The notes: a model not told the origin generated them from the sequence alone. 64,000 nt of DNA from Oscillospiraceae bacterium (GCA_015067895.1 SVLP01000001.1:62001-126000), one strand, 5' to 3'; positions 30,978 through 39,817 are shown, counted from the stretch's first letter. A program made the numbers and translations.

Positions 30978-31103
30978 ACGATGACCTCCTTGATAAAGAT
31001 GTATCCGGATGACCTGAGTATAGCGAAAAAACCAGAAAAAGGCAACCACCCGCGCCTTTACGCCCTGTCAACCGGCGGTTTACATGGCGAAGGTGCACAA
31101 AAA

Positions 31104-31129
31104 ACCGCCCGCACATTTGTGCGGACGGT
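31104..31129 (-). terminator. Hairpin at the end of the orphan HTH gene
   Basis: ACCGCCCGCAC-ATTT-GTGCGGACGGT (one mismatch); on the minus strand followed by TTTTTTGTGC, a good T run. It is nearly identical to the hairpin at 33426-33453. Confidence 0.8.
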
Positions 31130-31139
31130 CGATGCGTTC

Positions 31140-32771
31140 TTAAGAGTCGCTGGAGCTTGCGTCTATACGGGCCTGAACCTGGCCGATCAGTTTGCTGAGG
31201 TAATCCTTTGCGACGGCATCACTGAACAGGATAGAATCGAAATGCTGGCGGGTGTTTTCGTCGATCAGATCAATGGCGAGATATCTGAAGAATTCTGTGG
31301 CGATATCCGGCTGCTGAAGCATCGTCCAAAAGATGCTGGTATGGAGATTGCTGTGGAAATATATACCGATTTCAGAGTTTTCAAAGATGACAAGTGCAAT
31401 GTCGGGAGGTGTGAAACAGCTGTCGATCAGGTAAAACGATTGACCGGGCGCGTGATCCTTGCCGATGTGATCGTATAGATACTGTAGCTGCATCAAGATT
31501 TCCTGCGGATCGAAAATGACTCCGGCAGGGGAGAGCTCGCTTGTCGAGCTCGTATCAACGAATTCCTGAAGACCGGCGGCTGAGAGAATGGTGACACGCT
31601 CAGTGGCTTCACAGCAGTTGAAACGGGCCTGGAAGCTCTCGATCAGCTTGTCCACAAAGCGCACGGGGTCGGACTGCATCAGGGTTCCGCTTGGATCTGC
31701 TTGTTCCAGGGTATGCTTCAGTATCTCCGGATCCTTCATGCACCGTTCCTTCACGGTGCTCCACAGCTCCGGAACAAAATTATCAAAGCAGAGATTGTAG
31801 GTGAACATGGTGCTGCGGAAGCTCTTGCTTTTTTTGATGATGTAGGAACTGATGTCGAGGGAATTCAGGGTAAAGGGTGCGTTGCTGGAAAGGGTGTTCT
31901 TTATGGATGCGTACTGGTACGACAGGTAGGTGTACAGATTGCAGTCGCTGAAGGCATAGACAGAGACCTCATCCTCCCACAGGAAGTTGATTAGGAGATA
32001 CCGATCTTTTTGATCCTTGTCCTGATAATGAACCAGGCAGCAGTCTGTATTTCCGAGGAAGGTCTCGTCCAGCTTCGTCAGAAGGATCGAATAGCAGCCG
32101 TAGGTGGAAACGGCGGCGAGCTGATAAAGTCCGCTCAGCGCGTCAAAACGGCCATCCGCCTCCAGGTCACTGTCATTGATCAGATGATAGAAGTTGGGAT
32201 TGTAATTTGCCAGGAAGCTTTTTTCCGTTCCCAGGGCATACAGCAGCGCGGACAGGTTCCGTGTAGCCTGAGCGGAGCAGGAATTGAAGATCATGCCTTC
32301 AAATAGCTGACGCTGATTGGCGGGATTGTTTGTGGACAGCGTCTCCATCAACTGTTTTACCAGCTCTCCGGCGGAGCAGATTTGCAGGCCTGCGTCTGTA
32401 TCTCCGCTGTGGAAAAGCTTGTAGACCCGGGAGTTATGACCGACACCGGTCTTGATATTGCCCAGAATGATGTCGCTGATGACCTTGTTGATGTGCTCTT
32501 TATCTTCAGAAGCAGCATCGAGCGGGGCAGAATCGTCCTCGCCGCTGCCATATTTATACTCAAAAAGGCTCTTTTTGTCACTTTCACTGAATCTCAGTTC
32601 CCTTGCGATCAGCTCCAGCTGAGCATCGGTGAAGCGGAAGGGTTCTGAGAGACAGCGGTAGAATTTAGCCTTGGAGATACCGCATTTTTCGATCAGTCTG
32701 GTGATCGACATACCGTCTGCGAGTTTAACGCGCTTGTTCAGGAAAGAGGACAGAGTATCCACACCTAGCAC
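31140..32771 (-). CDS. Unrecognised 543-residue protein with N-terminal HTH
   Basis: I do not recognise the family. Residues about 15-62 look like a Cro/phage-type helix-turn-helix (GMSITRLIEKCGISKAKFYRCLSEPFRF), suggesting DNA binding. The remaining 480 residues are alpha/beta, soluble, with several Cys and aromatic-rich stretches and no membrane helices or known catalytic motifs. The likely start is GTG at 32771 with AAAGGA just upstream; a GTG three codons in (32762) is an alternative. The gene is visibly more AT-rich than its neighbours, and codon use differs, hinting at transfer. A near-consensus promoter lies at 32798-32826. It diverges from the PH-domain gene. Confidence 0.7.
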   Translation of the reverse strand: MLGVDTLSSFLNKRVKLADGMSITRLIEKCGISKAKFYRCLSEPFRFTDAQLELIARELRFSESDKKSLFEYKYGSGEDDSAPLDAASEDKEHINKVISDIILGNIKTGVGHNSRVYKLFHSGDTDAGLQICSAGELVKQLMETLSTNNPANQRQLFEGMIFNSCSAQATRNLSALLYALGTEKSFLANYNPNFYHLINDSDLEADGRFDALSGLYQLAAVSTYGCYSILLTKLDETFLGNTDCCLVHYQDKDQKDRYLLINFLWEDEVSVYAFSDCNLYTYLSYQYASIKNTLSSNAPFTLNSLDISSYIIKKSKSFRSTMFTYNLCFDNFVPELWSTVKERCMKDPEILKHTLEQADPSGTLMQSDPVRFVDKLIESFQARFNCCEATERVTILSAAGLQEFVDTSSTSELSPAGVIFDPQEILMQLQYLYDHIGKDHAPGQSFYLIDSCFTPPDIALVIFENSEIGIYFHSNLHTSIFWTMLQQPDIATEFFRYLAIDLIDENTRQHFDSILFSDAVAKDYLSKLIGQVQARIDASSSDS

Positions 32772-32797
32772 GATCCTTTCATATTTAGCTAAAGTAC

Positions 32798-32826
32798 ATT
32801 ATACCAGACAAACAGGTAAAAAGCAA
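32798..32826 (-). promoter_or_regulatory. Promoter of the orphan HTH gene
   Basis: Minus strand TTGCTT (32821-32826), 17-base spacer, TATAAT (32798-32803). Confidence 0.75.
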
Positions 32827-32922
32827 CTTGTAATTTGTACAAAATACGGGCTTTGGATCATCTTCGTATGAAGATACAAATACGGAGTATCAGAATTGTA
32901 GCAGTTTGGTAGCAAAACGGTA

Positions 32923-32951
32923 TTGACTGCCGAGACGGTGTGCGATACAAT
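32923..32951 (+). promoter_or_regulatory. Promoter of the PH-domain gene
   Basis: -35 TTGACT (32923-32928), 17-base spacer, -10 TACAAT (32946-32951). The leader is about 80 bases. Confidence 0.75.
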
Positions 32952-33035
32952 ATAGTCGAGAAGAGTAAGGTTTTGGTGATCGCTCTTCGGTTGGTTTCGT
33001 TAAACTGTGTCGGAAAGAACAGGGGGGGATCTGTA

Positions 33036-33413
33036 ATGAGTCCTTGTACGAACAACGAAGTTCAGTGGCGTGACCGCAAGTGTTATTGCGGTATCCCGCT
33101 GAGTTTTGAGAGCTATGCGGTCTCGCATGATCGCTTGTTTCTCACCTGTGGTTTTCTGAACCAATCATCCAAGGAGATCCAGCTCCACCGCGTCCGGGAT
33201 ATCGCGCTCTCGCGCAGTCTTTCCCAGAGACTGCTTGGCGTGGGAACGGTCAGTGTCACGACCTCGGATAAAAAGGTCGTTGTCCTGGAGAATATCCGAA
33301 ATCCTGCTGAAGTGAAAGAACTGCTTTATCAGAATGCCGAGGAGCAGAAGCGGATCAGACGGTTCCGCTATGGAGAGTTCCTCCCCTATGCCGACATAGA
33401 TTTTGATAACTGA
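33036..33413 (+). CDS. Small bacterial PH-domain (bPH2/YdbS-like) protein
   Basis: A 125-residue protein whose residues about 25-95 match the bacterial PH-like fold: DRLFLTCGFLNQSSKEIQLHRVRDI, then SLSQRLLGVGTVSVTTSDKKVVVLENIRNPAEVKELL. The pattern RVRDIxLxxSLxQRLLGxGTVxV is characteristic. Unlike most YdbS proteins there are no membrane helices, so it is a stand-alone domain. The C-terminus is basic, then acidic (RIRRFRYGE, YADIDFDN). GGGGGGAT precedes the ATG at 33036. It shares the AT-rich island with the divergent HTH gene. Function unknown. Confidence 0.75.
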   Translation: MSPCTNNEVQWRDRKCYCGIPLSFESYAVSHDRLFLTCGFLNQSSKEIQLHRVRDIALSRSLSQRLLGVGTVSVTTSDKKVVVLENIRNPAEVKELLYQNAEEQKRIRRFRYGEFLPYADIDFDN

Positions 33414-33425
33414 AGATACAGACAA

Positions 33426-33453
33426 GACCGCCCGCACATTTGTGCGGGCGGTC
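33426..33453. terminator. Hairpin between the PH-domain gene and glgB
   Basis: A perfect 12-bp stem GACCGCCCGCAC with ATTT loop between convergent genes. It lacks a strong T run on either strand. Nearly the same sequence as at 31104-31129. Confidence 0.65.
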
Positions 33454-33465
33454 GAACGTTATGGA

Positions 33466-35790
33466 TTACTCCTCAGCAGGAGCTTCGGCCTCGGCGGCCT
33501 TCTTGGTGGTGCGCTTGCGGGTGGTCTTCTTGACCGGCTCCTCACCCTCGACAGCCTCGGCCTTCTTGGCCCGGGGCTTGCGGGCGGGCTTGGGAGCTTC
33601 TTCGCCCTCTGCGGTCTCGGCCTTCTTGGCCCGGGGCTTGCGGGTCTTCTTGGGGGCTTCCTCGCCCTCGGCGGTCTCAGCCTTCTTGGTGCGGGGCTTA
33701 CGGGTCTTCTTGGGTGCCTCTGCCGCGGGAGCCGCAGTCTCGACAGGGGCCTCGTTAGGGTTTGCGGCAGTCTCCTCAGCCTTGGGAGCCTCCTCGACCA
33801 CGGGCTGCTCCTTGGTCTCCTTCAGGATGATGGCGGTACGGGCGGGGATGTACAGCTCCACATAGCGGACGCCGTCGAACTCCTTGAACTCGTAGGTCTG
33901 GTGGGCCACGTTGCCGAAGCCGCCGTACTTGGGATCGTCGCTGGACATCATGACGGTCAGGGACTTGGTATCGGGGTAGACGGGGATCAGCACGTTCTGC
34001 AGGGAGTTGGTGGAGTGGAAGTTGAAGACGAAGAACAGGTCGGTACGGGCGAAGCACAGCATCTGCTCGGGGGCCTTCATCAGCTGCAGGTTGGCCATGC
34101 GCTGGTTGAAGATCTTGCTCTGCTTGGTGACGGCCAGCATGTCGTGGTCGAAGTCGTTGAGCCAGACATACTTCAGCTGCTCGTTGTTCTTCAGGCTCCA
34201 CTGACGGCGGCAGTAGTGGAAGCTCCAGCCGTTGCCCTCACGGGGGAAGTCGATCCACTCGGGATGGCCGAACTCGTTGCCCATGAAGTTCAGGTAGCTC
34301 TCGCCGCCGCCGGCCATGGTGAACAGGCGGATCATCTTGTGCAGGGCGATGGCGCGGTCAATGACGGGGTTGTGGGTGGTCTTCTCCATGTCGGTGTACA
34401 TATTGGCACCGGCCAGACGGAAGATCATGGTCTGGTCGCCAACCAGAGCCTGGTCGTGGGACTCCACGTAGGCCACGGTACCCTCGCCGGGACGGCGCAG
34501 GCACATATCGCCCCACATCTTGTTGATGTCCCAGAACTCGTCCTGCTGCTTGACGGCCTTGATCCACATATCGGGCAGACCCATGGCCAGACGGTAGTCG
34601 AAGCCGATGCCGCCGTCCTCGATGGGCAGGCACATGCCGGGCATGCCGGACATATCCTCGGCCACGGTGATGGCGTCGGGGTTGACCTGGCGGATCAGCT
34701 CGTTGGCCAGCTGCAGGTAGGTGATGGCCTCGGTGTGGGTGTTGTAGGAGAAGTACTTGTCGTTGGAGTTGAAGTCGGTGCCCAGGCCGTGGTCGTGGTA
34801 CAGCATGGAGGTGACACCGTCGAAGCGGAAGCCGTCGAAGTGGTACTCGGTCATCCAGAACTTCAGATTGGACAGCAGGAAGTGGATGACGCCGGTCTTG
34901 CCGTAGTCGAAGCACTTGGTGCCCCAGGCGGGATGCTCGCCCTTCTGGCCGTCGTGGAAGAACTGCCAGGTGGTGCCGTCGAACATGTTGATGCCCTCGG
35001 CGGTGTTCTTGACGGCGTGGGAGTGGACCACGTCCAGCAGCACCTGGATGCCCATGGAGTGGGCCTTGTTGACCAGATACTTCAGATCCTCGGGCTTGCC
35101 GAACCAGCTGGAAGCGGCGAAGAAGTTGGAGACCTGATAGCCGAAGGAGCCGTAGTAGGGGTGCTCCATGATGGCCATCAGCTGGATGGTGTTGTAGCCG
35201 GCCTCCTTGACATGGGGCAGGGTGATGTCGGCGAACTCGCGGTAACTACCGACCTTGCCCTCCTCCTGAGCCATACCCACGTGGGCCTCGTAGATGTACA
35301 GGCACTTGTCGGTCTTGAAGTCGCCGTCAGTCCACTCGAACTTGTTGGCGGGATCCACGACCTCGCAGACGAAGGAGTTGTCGTGCTTCTCCTGGACGAC
35401 CCGGCGGGCGTAGAGGGGGATGTGCTCGGTGCGGGTCAGGTTGGCGTCGACCACGGTCTTGACCTTACAGCCGTCCCACAGGGTGTTCTCACCCTCCAGG
35501 AAGATCTCCCAGTTGCCGTCACCGGTGCGGTGCAGGGGATGGCTGGTCTGGTTCCAGTTGTTGAACTCGCCCTCCAGGTAGAGCTGATAAGCGGAAGGAG
35601 CCCACTCACGGTAGACCCAGCCGCCCTCCACCCGATGGAAGCCGTAGTAGTTGTGTGCGTTTGCGAAATCATTCAGGGTCTGGCCCTCGCCCAGGATCCG
35701 GCCCTTGGTGGCGCGGTAGAGGAACATGCGCAGGTCGATGTCACCGGCAAAGGGAGCCAGCTGGGGGTTCAATTCCAAGATTCTGTACAT
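33466..35790 (-). CDS. glgB: 1,4-alpha-glucan branching enzyme with Lys/Pro/Ala-rich histone-like tail
   Basis: GH13 branching enzyme (774 aa) that forms alpha-1,6 branches in glycogen. N-terminal CBM48 (YREWAPSAYQLYLEGEFNNW, about 58-78), DVVHSHAVKN (about 255), nucleophile Asp in FDGFRFDGVTSM (about 323), acid Glu in VAEDMSGMPG (about 380) and ESHDQ (about 450). The sequence is of the eukaryote-like GBE1 type. Residues from about 657 are an added tail: a Glu/Pro/Ala linker, then three and a half 20-residue repeats built on KKTRKPRAKKAE and EGEEAP. Such tails are known in histone H1-like and DNA-binding proteins. A promoter is at 35856-35884. glgA/glgC/glgP are not in the window. Confidence 0.9.
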   Translation of the reverse strand: MYRILELNPQLAPFAGDIDLRMFLYRATKGRILGEGQTLNDFANAHNYYGFHRVEGGWVYREWAPSAYQLYLEGEFNNWNQTSHPLHRTGDGNWEIFLEGENTLWDGCKVKTVVDANLTRTEHIPLYARRVVQEKHDNSFVCEVVDPANKFEWTDGDFKTDKCLYIYEAHVGMAQEEGKVGSYREFADITLPHVKEAGYNTIQLMAIMEHPYYGSFGYQVSNFFAASSWFGKPEDLKYLVNKAHSMGIQVLLDVVHSHAVKNTAEGINMFDGTTWQFFHDGQKGEHPAWGTKCFDYGKTGVIHFLLSNLKFWMTEYHFDGFRFDGVTSMLYHDHGLGTDFNSNDKYFSYNTHTEAITYLQLANELIRQVNPDAITVAEDMSGMPGMCLPIEDGGIGFDYRLAMGLPDMWIKAVKQQDEFWDINKMWGDMCLRRPGEGTVAYVESHDQALVGDQTMIFRLAGANMYTDMEKTTHNPVIDRAIALHKMIRLFTMAGGGESYLNFMGNEFGHPEWIDFPREGNGWSFHYCRRQWSLKNNEQLKYVWLNDFDHDMLAVTKQSKIFNQRMANLQLMKAPEQMLCFARTDLFFVFNFHSTNSLQNVLIPVYPDTKSLTVMMSSDDPKYGGFGNVAHQTYEFKEFDGVRYVELYIPARTAIILKETKEQPVVEEAPKAEETAANPNEAPVETAAPAAEAPKKTRKPRTKKAETAEGEEAPKKTRKPRAKKAETAEGEEAPKPARKPRAKKAEAVEGEEPVKKTTRKRTTKKAAEAEAPAEE

Positions 35791-35855
35791 AGTTGATAAT
35801 CACCTTTCTCTGAAAATGTTCGGACAAAGTGGTTCATGTATACCTTACAGGAAAT

Positions 35856-35884
35856 ATTGTACCGCAATCGCGCCGGGAAGTCAA
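35856..35884 (-). promoter_or_regulatory. Promoter of glgB
   Basis: Minus strand TTGACT (35879-35884), 17-base spacer, TACAAT (35856-35861). Confidence 0.75.
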
Positions 35885-35948
35885 ATGACAGATTGCCCAA
35901 AATCGATACAATCCTGCTGTTTGAGTGACCGGAAATAAAATGACACGC

Positions 35949-35977
35949 TTGTATCACTTTGCGGTTTGTGATATGAT
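35949..35977 (+). promoter_or_regulatory. Promoter of the TetR-family gene
   Basis: -35 TTGTAT (35949-35954), 17-base spacer, -10 TATGAT (35972-35977). GTATCACTTTGCGGTTTGTGATA (35951-35973 region) is a partial palindrome across the spacer and could be an autoregulatory site. Confidence 0.6.
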
Positions 35978-36049
35978 AGCACAAAGTCCCGATCCTTGCA
36001 AGACCGGGACGGAAAGTGACACATTCTCATGGAAAGTGGGGTGTTTGGT

Positions 36050-36571
36050 ATGTATACGGCGCAGAAAAATCCGGCGGCACTGCGGTCTCAGGAGCTGATC
36101 TGCAAGGCGATGTGCGCGCTGATGGGGGAGCTTCCCTTTGACGAGATCACCGTCACCCGGATCTGCCAGGAGGCAGGGGTGGGGCGCAAGACTTTCTACC
36201 GGAATTTTCAGGAGAAGGAAGACGTGGTGATGCTGATGATCGACCATCTCCGGGAGGAATACGAGGCGGAGCTGGAGGATATTTCCCTGGAGGAGGCGGC
36301 GGGATACCATTTCCGGTTCCTTGCTGAGCGGATGGACTTTATGCTCCTGCTGTACCGGTCGGGGTGCGTCCCCCTTCTGACGGAGCGGTTCTCCGTGATC
36401 CTGCCCAGGGTCATGCCCCGGTGGTCGGCCGACGAGCGGGAGAACGCCTACCGCACCGCCGCCGTGGTGGCCGGAACCGAGGCCGTGATCCGGCTCTGGG
36501 CGGAGCGGGGCTTCCGGGAGACACCGGAGGAGATGGAGCAGCTGTACCGGTTCGCGCTGGGTGAGGGGTGA
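36050..36571 (+). CDS. TetR/AcrR-family transcriptional regulator
   Basis: A 173-residue regulator from the chosen start. The N-terminal HTH reads LPFDEITVTRICQEAGVGRKTFYRNFQEKEDVV (about 30-62), with the classic TetR recognition helix ending TFYRNF. The C-terminal half is helical with no recognised ligand motif. The ATG at 36050 follows TGGGGTG; an in-frame ATG at 36029 has no ribosome binding site. It is divergent from glgB, which it might regulate; no transporter lies next to it. Confidence 0.85.
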   Translation: MYTAQKNPAALRSQELICKAMCALMGELPFDEITVTRICQEAGVGRKTFYRNFQEKEDVVMLMIDHLREEYEAELEDISLEEAAGYHFRFLAERMDFMLLLYRSGCVPLLTERFSVILPRVMPRWSADERENAYRTAAVVAGTEAVIRLWAERGFRETPEEMEQLYRFALGEG

Positions 36572-36618
36572 AAATGGGCGTGTTGCAGAATGCCGTTTTT
36601 GCAATGCACCCAAAGCCT

Positions 36619-36746
36619 GTCATCCTGAGCGAGCGAAGTGAGTCGAAGGATCTTCGCACTGACGGAACATTTGCAGTCGAATCGGTGCGAAGATCCTTCG
36701 ACTCCCTACGAAAATCTGCGATTTTCTTCAGTCGCTCAGGATGACA
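36619..36746. repeat. Palindromic repeat with TGTCATCCTGAGCGA ends
   Basis: A 128-bp inverted repeat with ends TGTCATCCTGAGCGA and TCGCTCAGGATGACA. An inner pair GTCGAAGGATCTTCGCAC / GTGCGAAGATCCTTCGAC is also present. This short end motif is seen in intergenic palindromes of many bacteria. It lies between convergent tetR and araC genes. Confidence 0.85.
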
Positions 36747-36755
36747 TCGGTTTTT

Positions 36756-37631
36756 TCATTGTTCTGAGCCGTCCGGCTCAGACCTGTGCTGACAGGCATA
36801 CTGGTGGGGCGTCACGTGCTGGATCTTTTTGAACATCTGGATGAAGTAGGATACATTCTCAAACCCCGTGGCCCGGCAGACGGACTGGACGGACTCGCCC
36901 TTTTGCAGCAGCAGGCAGGCGTAGCTGACCCGGACGGAGTTCAGGTAGTTCAGGTAAGTCATGCCGGTCAGGCTCTTGAAACGGCTGCAGAAGTGGTACT
37001 TGCTGTAGCCGGTCATCCGCGCCACCTCGTCGATGGTGATCTTCCGGGCGTAGTTCTCATTCGTCCAGCGGATCAGCTCCTGGAGGCTGGAGTCCCGGAA
37101 CCGGGCGTGCTCCGGCGCGGCTTCACGGCTGGGCTCCGTGTGCCGGGCCAGGATCCGGAACAGCTCGATCAGCTGGGGCAGGCACCGGCCAAGGTCGCCG
37201 TCGAATTCCATCAGCCGGGCCACCACCTCCAGCACCTCGTCGAAGGCAGGGCAGTCGTAGCGCAGCTGGGAGACGGTGCAGCCGAAGAGGGCGAAGATGT
37301 GCTCAGCGTTCAGATAATGCTTCAGCTGGGCGAAGTGGATCTTGAAGACATACATGGTTCCGATGCCGGGACGGATGTTGTTGGCGTGGACGGTGTAGGG
37401 CGGGATCACGAACAGCTGATGTCCCCCCAGCTCGAAATGCCGGTTGTCAATCACAATTTCGCCGCATAGCTGGTCGCACAGCAATATTTCGATGGTCTCC
37501 GCGTAGTGCAGCGGAACGATGTCCTCGGTCAAAAATTGCTTAATACTGACCGTATAGGGCATTTCTCTGGAGAAAAAGAAGTGTTCTTCAAAGCCATCGG
37601 GCATGGTATCGTCAAAATAGATACATTTCAT
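36756..37631 (-). CDS. AraC-family transcriptional regulator
   Basis: A 291-residue regulator with an N-terminal cupin (HYAETIEILLCDQLCGEIVID, GHQLFVIPPYTVHANN) and C-terminal AraC HTH pair (YARKITIDEVARMTGYSKYHFCSRFKSLTGMTYLNYLNSVR; GFENVSYFIQMFKKIQHVTPHQY). Divergent from the lyxose/mannose isomerase gene, so probably controls it and perhaps the kinase and epimerase beyond. Likely promoter at 37683-37711. Confidence 0.9.
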   Translation of the reverse strand: MKCIYFDDTMPDGFEEHFFFSREMPYTVSIKQFLTEDIVPLHYAETIEILLCDQLCGEIVIDNRHFELGGHQLFVIPPYTVHANNIRPGIGTMYVFKIHFAQLKHYLNAEHIFALFGCTVSQLRYDCPAFDEVLEVVARLMEFDGDLGRCLPQLIELFRILARHTEPSREAAPEHARFRDSSLQELIRWTNENYARKITIDEVARMTGYSKYHFCSRFKSLTGMTYLNYLNSVRVSYACLLLQKGESVQSVCRATGFENVSYFIQMFKKIQHVTPHQYACQHRSEPDGSEQ

Positions 37632-37682
37632 GGCAGTTTTTCCTTTCCGGCGCGGTATGGGCGGGCACAGTTCACTTCCATT

Positions 37683-37711
37683 AGTTTACAGCAGAATTCA
37701 CAAGATTGCAA
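37683..37711 (-). promoter_or_regulatory. Likely promoter of the AraC gene
   Basis: Minus strand TTGCAA (37706-37711), 17-base spacer, TAAACT (37683-37688). Confidence 0.6.
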
Positions 37712-37733
37712 CATCAAACAACAATATTCCCTC

Positions 37734-37762
37734 TTGCCATTTTTTCACACTTTTGCGATAAT
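37734..37762 (+). promoter_or_regulatory. Promoter of the lyxose/mannose isomerase gene
   Basis: -35 TTGCCA (37734-37739), 17-base spacer, -10 GATAAT (37757-37762). It lies back to back with the AraC promoter. Confidence 0.7.
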
Positions 37763-37825
37763 GGATATCAGGAAAAGTACGCACACCATTCATCTATTTC
37801 AATCACCGAAAGGAGTCAACAAACT

Positions 37826-38512
37826 ATGAAGCGTTCCGAGATCAACAAGGCTCTGCGTGAGCTGGAGGCCCTCTGCGAGAAGTACCACTGCTATCTGCCC
37901 CCCTTCTGCCATTTCACCCCCGAGGAGTGGAAGACTAAGGGCCATGAGTATGACGAGGTTCGGGAGTGCTGCCTGGGCTGGGACATCACCGACTACGGCA
38001 TGGGCGATTTCGACAAGATGGGCTTCAGCCTCATCACCATCCGCAACGGCAACCGCGCCATGGCCGACAAGTACCCCAAGGTCTACGCTGAGAAGCTGCT
38101 GAGCCTGAAGGAGGGCCAGTATTCCCCCAACCACTTCCACTGGTTCAAGACCGAGGACATCATCAACCGGGGCGGCGGCAATGTCCTGATCCGGGTCTAC
38201 AACTCCCACCCCGACGAGTCCATCGACTACGAGTCCGATGTCACCGTCTACACCGACGGCCGCGCCTACACCGTTCCCGCCGGCACCCAGATCCGCCTGA
38301 CCCCCGGCGAAAGCATCTACATCCCCCAGTATCTGTACCACGACTTCGAGGTGGAGCCCGGCACCGGCGACGTCCTGCTGGGCGAGGTCAGCCAGTGCAA
38401 CGACGACTCCAACGACAACCGCTTCAATCCCCCCATGGGCCGCTTCCCCGCCATCGAGGAGGACGAGGAGCCCTACCGCCTGCTGTGCACCGAGTATCCC
38501 GCTGCTGAGTAA
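37826..38512 (+). CDS. D-lyxose/D-mannose ketol-isomerase family protein (cupin type)
   Basis: A 228-residue cupin. The metal site is visible in YSPNHFHWFKTEDI (two His and a Glu, about 105-118) and in YIPQYLYHDFEVE (His about 172), in the arrangement of D-lyxose isomerases, which interconvert D-lyxose and D-xylulose and often D-mannose and D-fructose. The start at 37826 has an AAAGGAG site. With a PfkB kinase and an aldose epimerase downstream, and mannosidases further on, mannose to fructose conversion is a reasonable reading; with xylB at 58.3 kb, lyxose to xylulose is the alternative. Confidence 0.8.
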   Translation: MKRSEINKALRELEALCEKYHCYLPPFCHFTPEEWKTKGHEYDEVRECCLGWDITDYGMGDFDKMGFSLITIRNGNRAMADKYPKVYAEKLLSLKEGQYSPNHFHWFKTEDIINRGGGNVLIRVYNSHPDESIDYESDVTVYTDGRAYTVPAGTQIRLTPGESIYIPQYLYHDFEVEPGTGDVLLGEVSQCNDDSNDNRFNPPMGRFPAIEEDEEPYRLLCTEYPAAE

Positions 38513-38540
38513 TTTCAACTGGTGCGGCAGCACCCAAATC

Positions 38541-38790
38541 GCTTCCCCCGGGGGGAAGCTGTCGCCAATCGGCTCTTCGGAACCGATTGGTGACTGAAGA
38601 GGAATGCGGGAGATTACCTTGGATGATAGAAAGCCCGAAGACTTACTCAGGCTTTTCAACCCGTGACCAACCCCGGTGAAAGTCTAAACGGGTATGTTGA
38701 TTTTTAGGTTTCCGCCCGAATTCCTCTTCCGACCCGCTGTTTCCTCGCTGCGCTCGGGCGGGCCACCTTCTCCCCGGGAGAAGGGTTTGG
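38541..38790. repeat. Cluster of dispersed hairpins in a 354-base gap
   Basis: GCTTCCCCCGGGGGGAAGC (38541-38559), GCCAATCGG..CCGATTGG (38564-38590) and CTTCTCCCCGGGAGAAG near 38770 are separate hairpins, apparently pieces of several repeat families. I see no gene in this gap. Confidence 0.65.
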
Positions 38791-38866
38791 TTGAAGACTT
38801 CCGCTGCTGCCACAACAAAAATGTGTTTTATTTCTATACAAGACAACAATTGAGGTATAAATTGCT

Positions 38867-39817
38867 ATGATCGACGTAGTTGCTCTGGGCGAACTGCTCA
38901 TTGATTTTGCCACCGTCAGCACCGATGGCGATGGCTACCCCACCATGGCCGCCCATCCCGGCGGCGCACCCGCCAATTTCCTGGCGGCTCTGACCAAGTT
39001 TGGTGCCTCCACCGCCCTGCTGGGCAAGGTGGGTACCGACACCTTCGGCAAGCTGCTGACCGGCACCCTCCAGAAGGCCGGGATCGAGACCCGGGGCCTG
39101 ATCGCCACCGACGACGTCTTCACCACCCTGGCCTTCGTCACCTTCGACGAGTCCGGTGACCGGGAGTTCGCCTTCTCCCGCAAGCCCGGCGCGGATACCT
39201 GCATCTCCTTTGAGGAGCTGGATCTGAGCCTGATCGACGAAGCCAAGGTCTTCCACTTCGGCACCCTGTCCCTCACCGACGAGCCCGCCCGCTCCGCCAC
39301 CTACAGGTGCGTTGCCTACGCCAAGAGCAAGGGCAAGCTCATCACCTACGATCCCAACCTGCGCAAGCCCCTGTGGAAGGACATGGACGAGTGCAAGAAG
39401 CAGCTGATCTGGGGTCTGGGTCAGGCCGATGTGGTCAAGATCAGCGATGAAGAGGTGGAGTTCCTCTTCGGTCTGGGCGTCGAGGAGGGCGCGGAGTACA
39501 TCCTGAAGAACTTCGGCGTGAAGCTGGTCTTCGTCACCTGCGGTGCTGACGGCTGCTTCTTCAAGAACGCTGTCGCTTCCGGCAAGGTGCCCTCCCTGAA
39601 GAACATCAAGGTCATCGACACCACCGGCGCAGGCGACATCTTCGGCGGCTCCGCCGTGTGGAAGCTCCTGCAGACCGGCAAGGCTCCCGAGGAGCTGAAC
39701 GAGGACGAGCTCCGGGACGTGGTGCGCTTCGCCTGCACCTCCGCCGGCCTGTCCACCACCCGCAGCGGCGGCATTTCCAGCGTCCCCGCCTACGAGGAAG
39801 TTCTGGAGAGAATGTAA
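38867..39817 (+). CDS. PfkB-family sugar kinase (fructokinase-like)
   Basis: A 316-residue ribokinase-fold kinase. Motifs: GELLIDF at the N-terminus, GGAPANFLAALTKFGAST (about 32-49), and the C-terminal ATP/anion-hole signature DTTGAGDIFGG with the catalytic Asp (about 253). Similarity to bacterial fructokinases is strong by eye; 2-keto-3-deoxygluconate or tagatose kinases are possible. It is coupled to the epimerase gene by a TAATG overlap. It would turn the fructose made by the isomerase into fructose 6-phosphate. Confidence 0.87.
   Translation: MIDVVALGELLIDFATVSTDGDGYPTMAAHPGGAPANFLAALTKFGASTALLGKVGTDTFGKLLTGTLQKAGIETRGLIATDDVFTTLAFVTFDESGDREFAFSRKPGADTCISFEELDLSLIDEAKVFHFGTLSLTDEPARSATYRCVAYAKSKGKLITYDPNLRKPLWKDMDECKKQLIWGLGQADVVKISDEEVEFLFGLGVEEGAEYILKNFGVKLVFVTCGADGCFFKNAVASGKVPSLKNIKVIDTTGAGDIFGGSAVWKLLQTGKAPEELNEDELRDVVRFACTSAGLSTTRSGGISSVPAYEEVLERM

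Noticed and set aside
33403..35796. A 797-codon plus-strand frame opposite glgB
   Set aside because: Antisense shadow of a complete GH13 enzyme.
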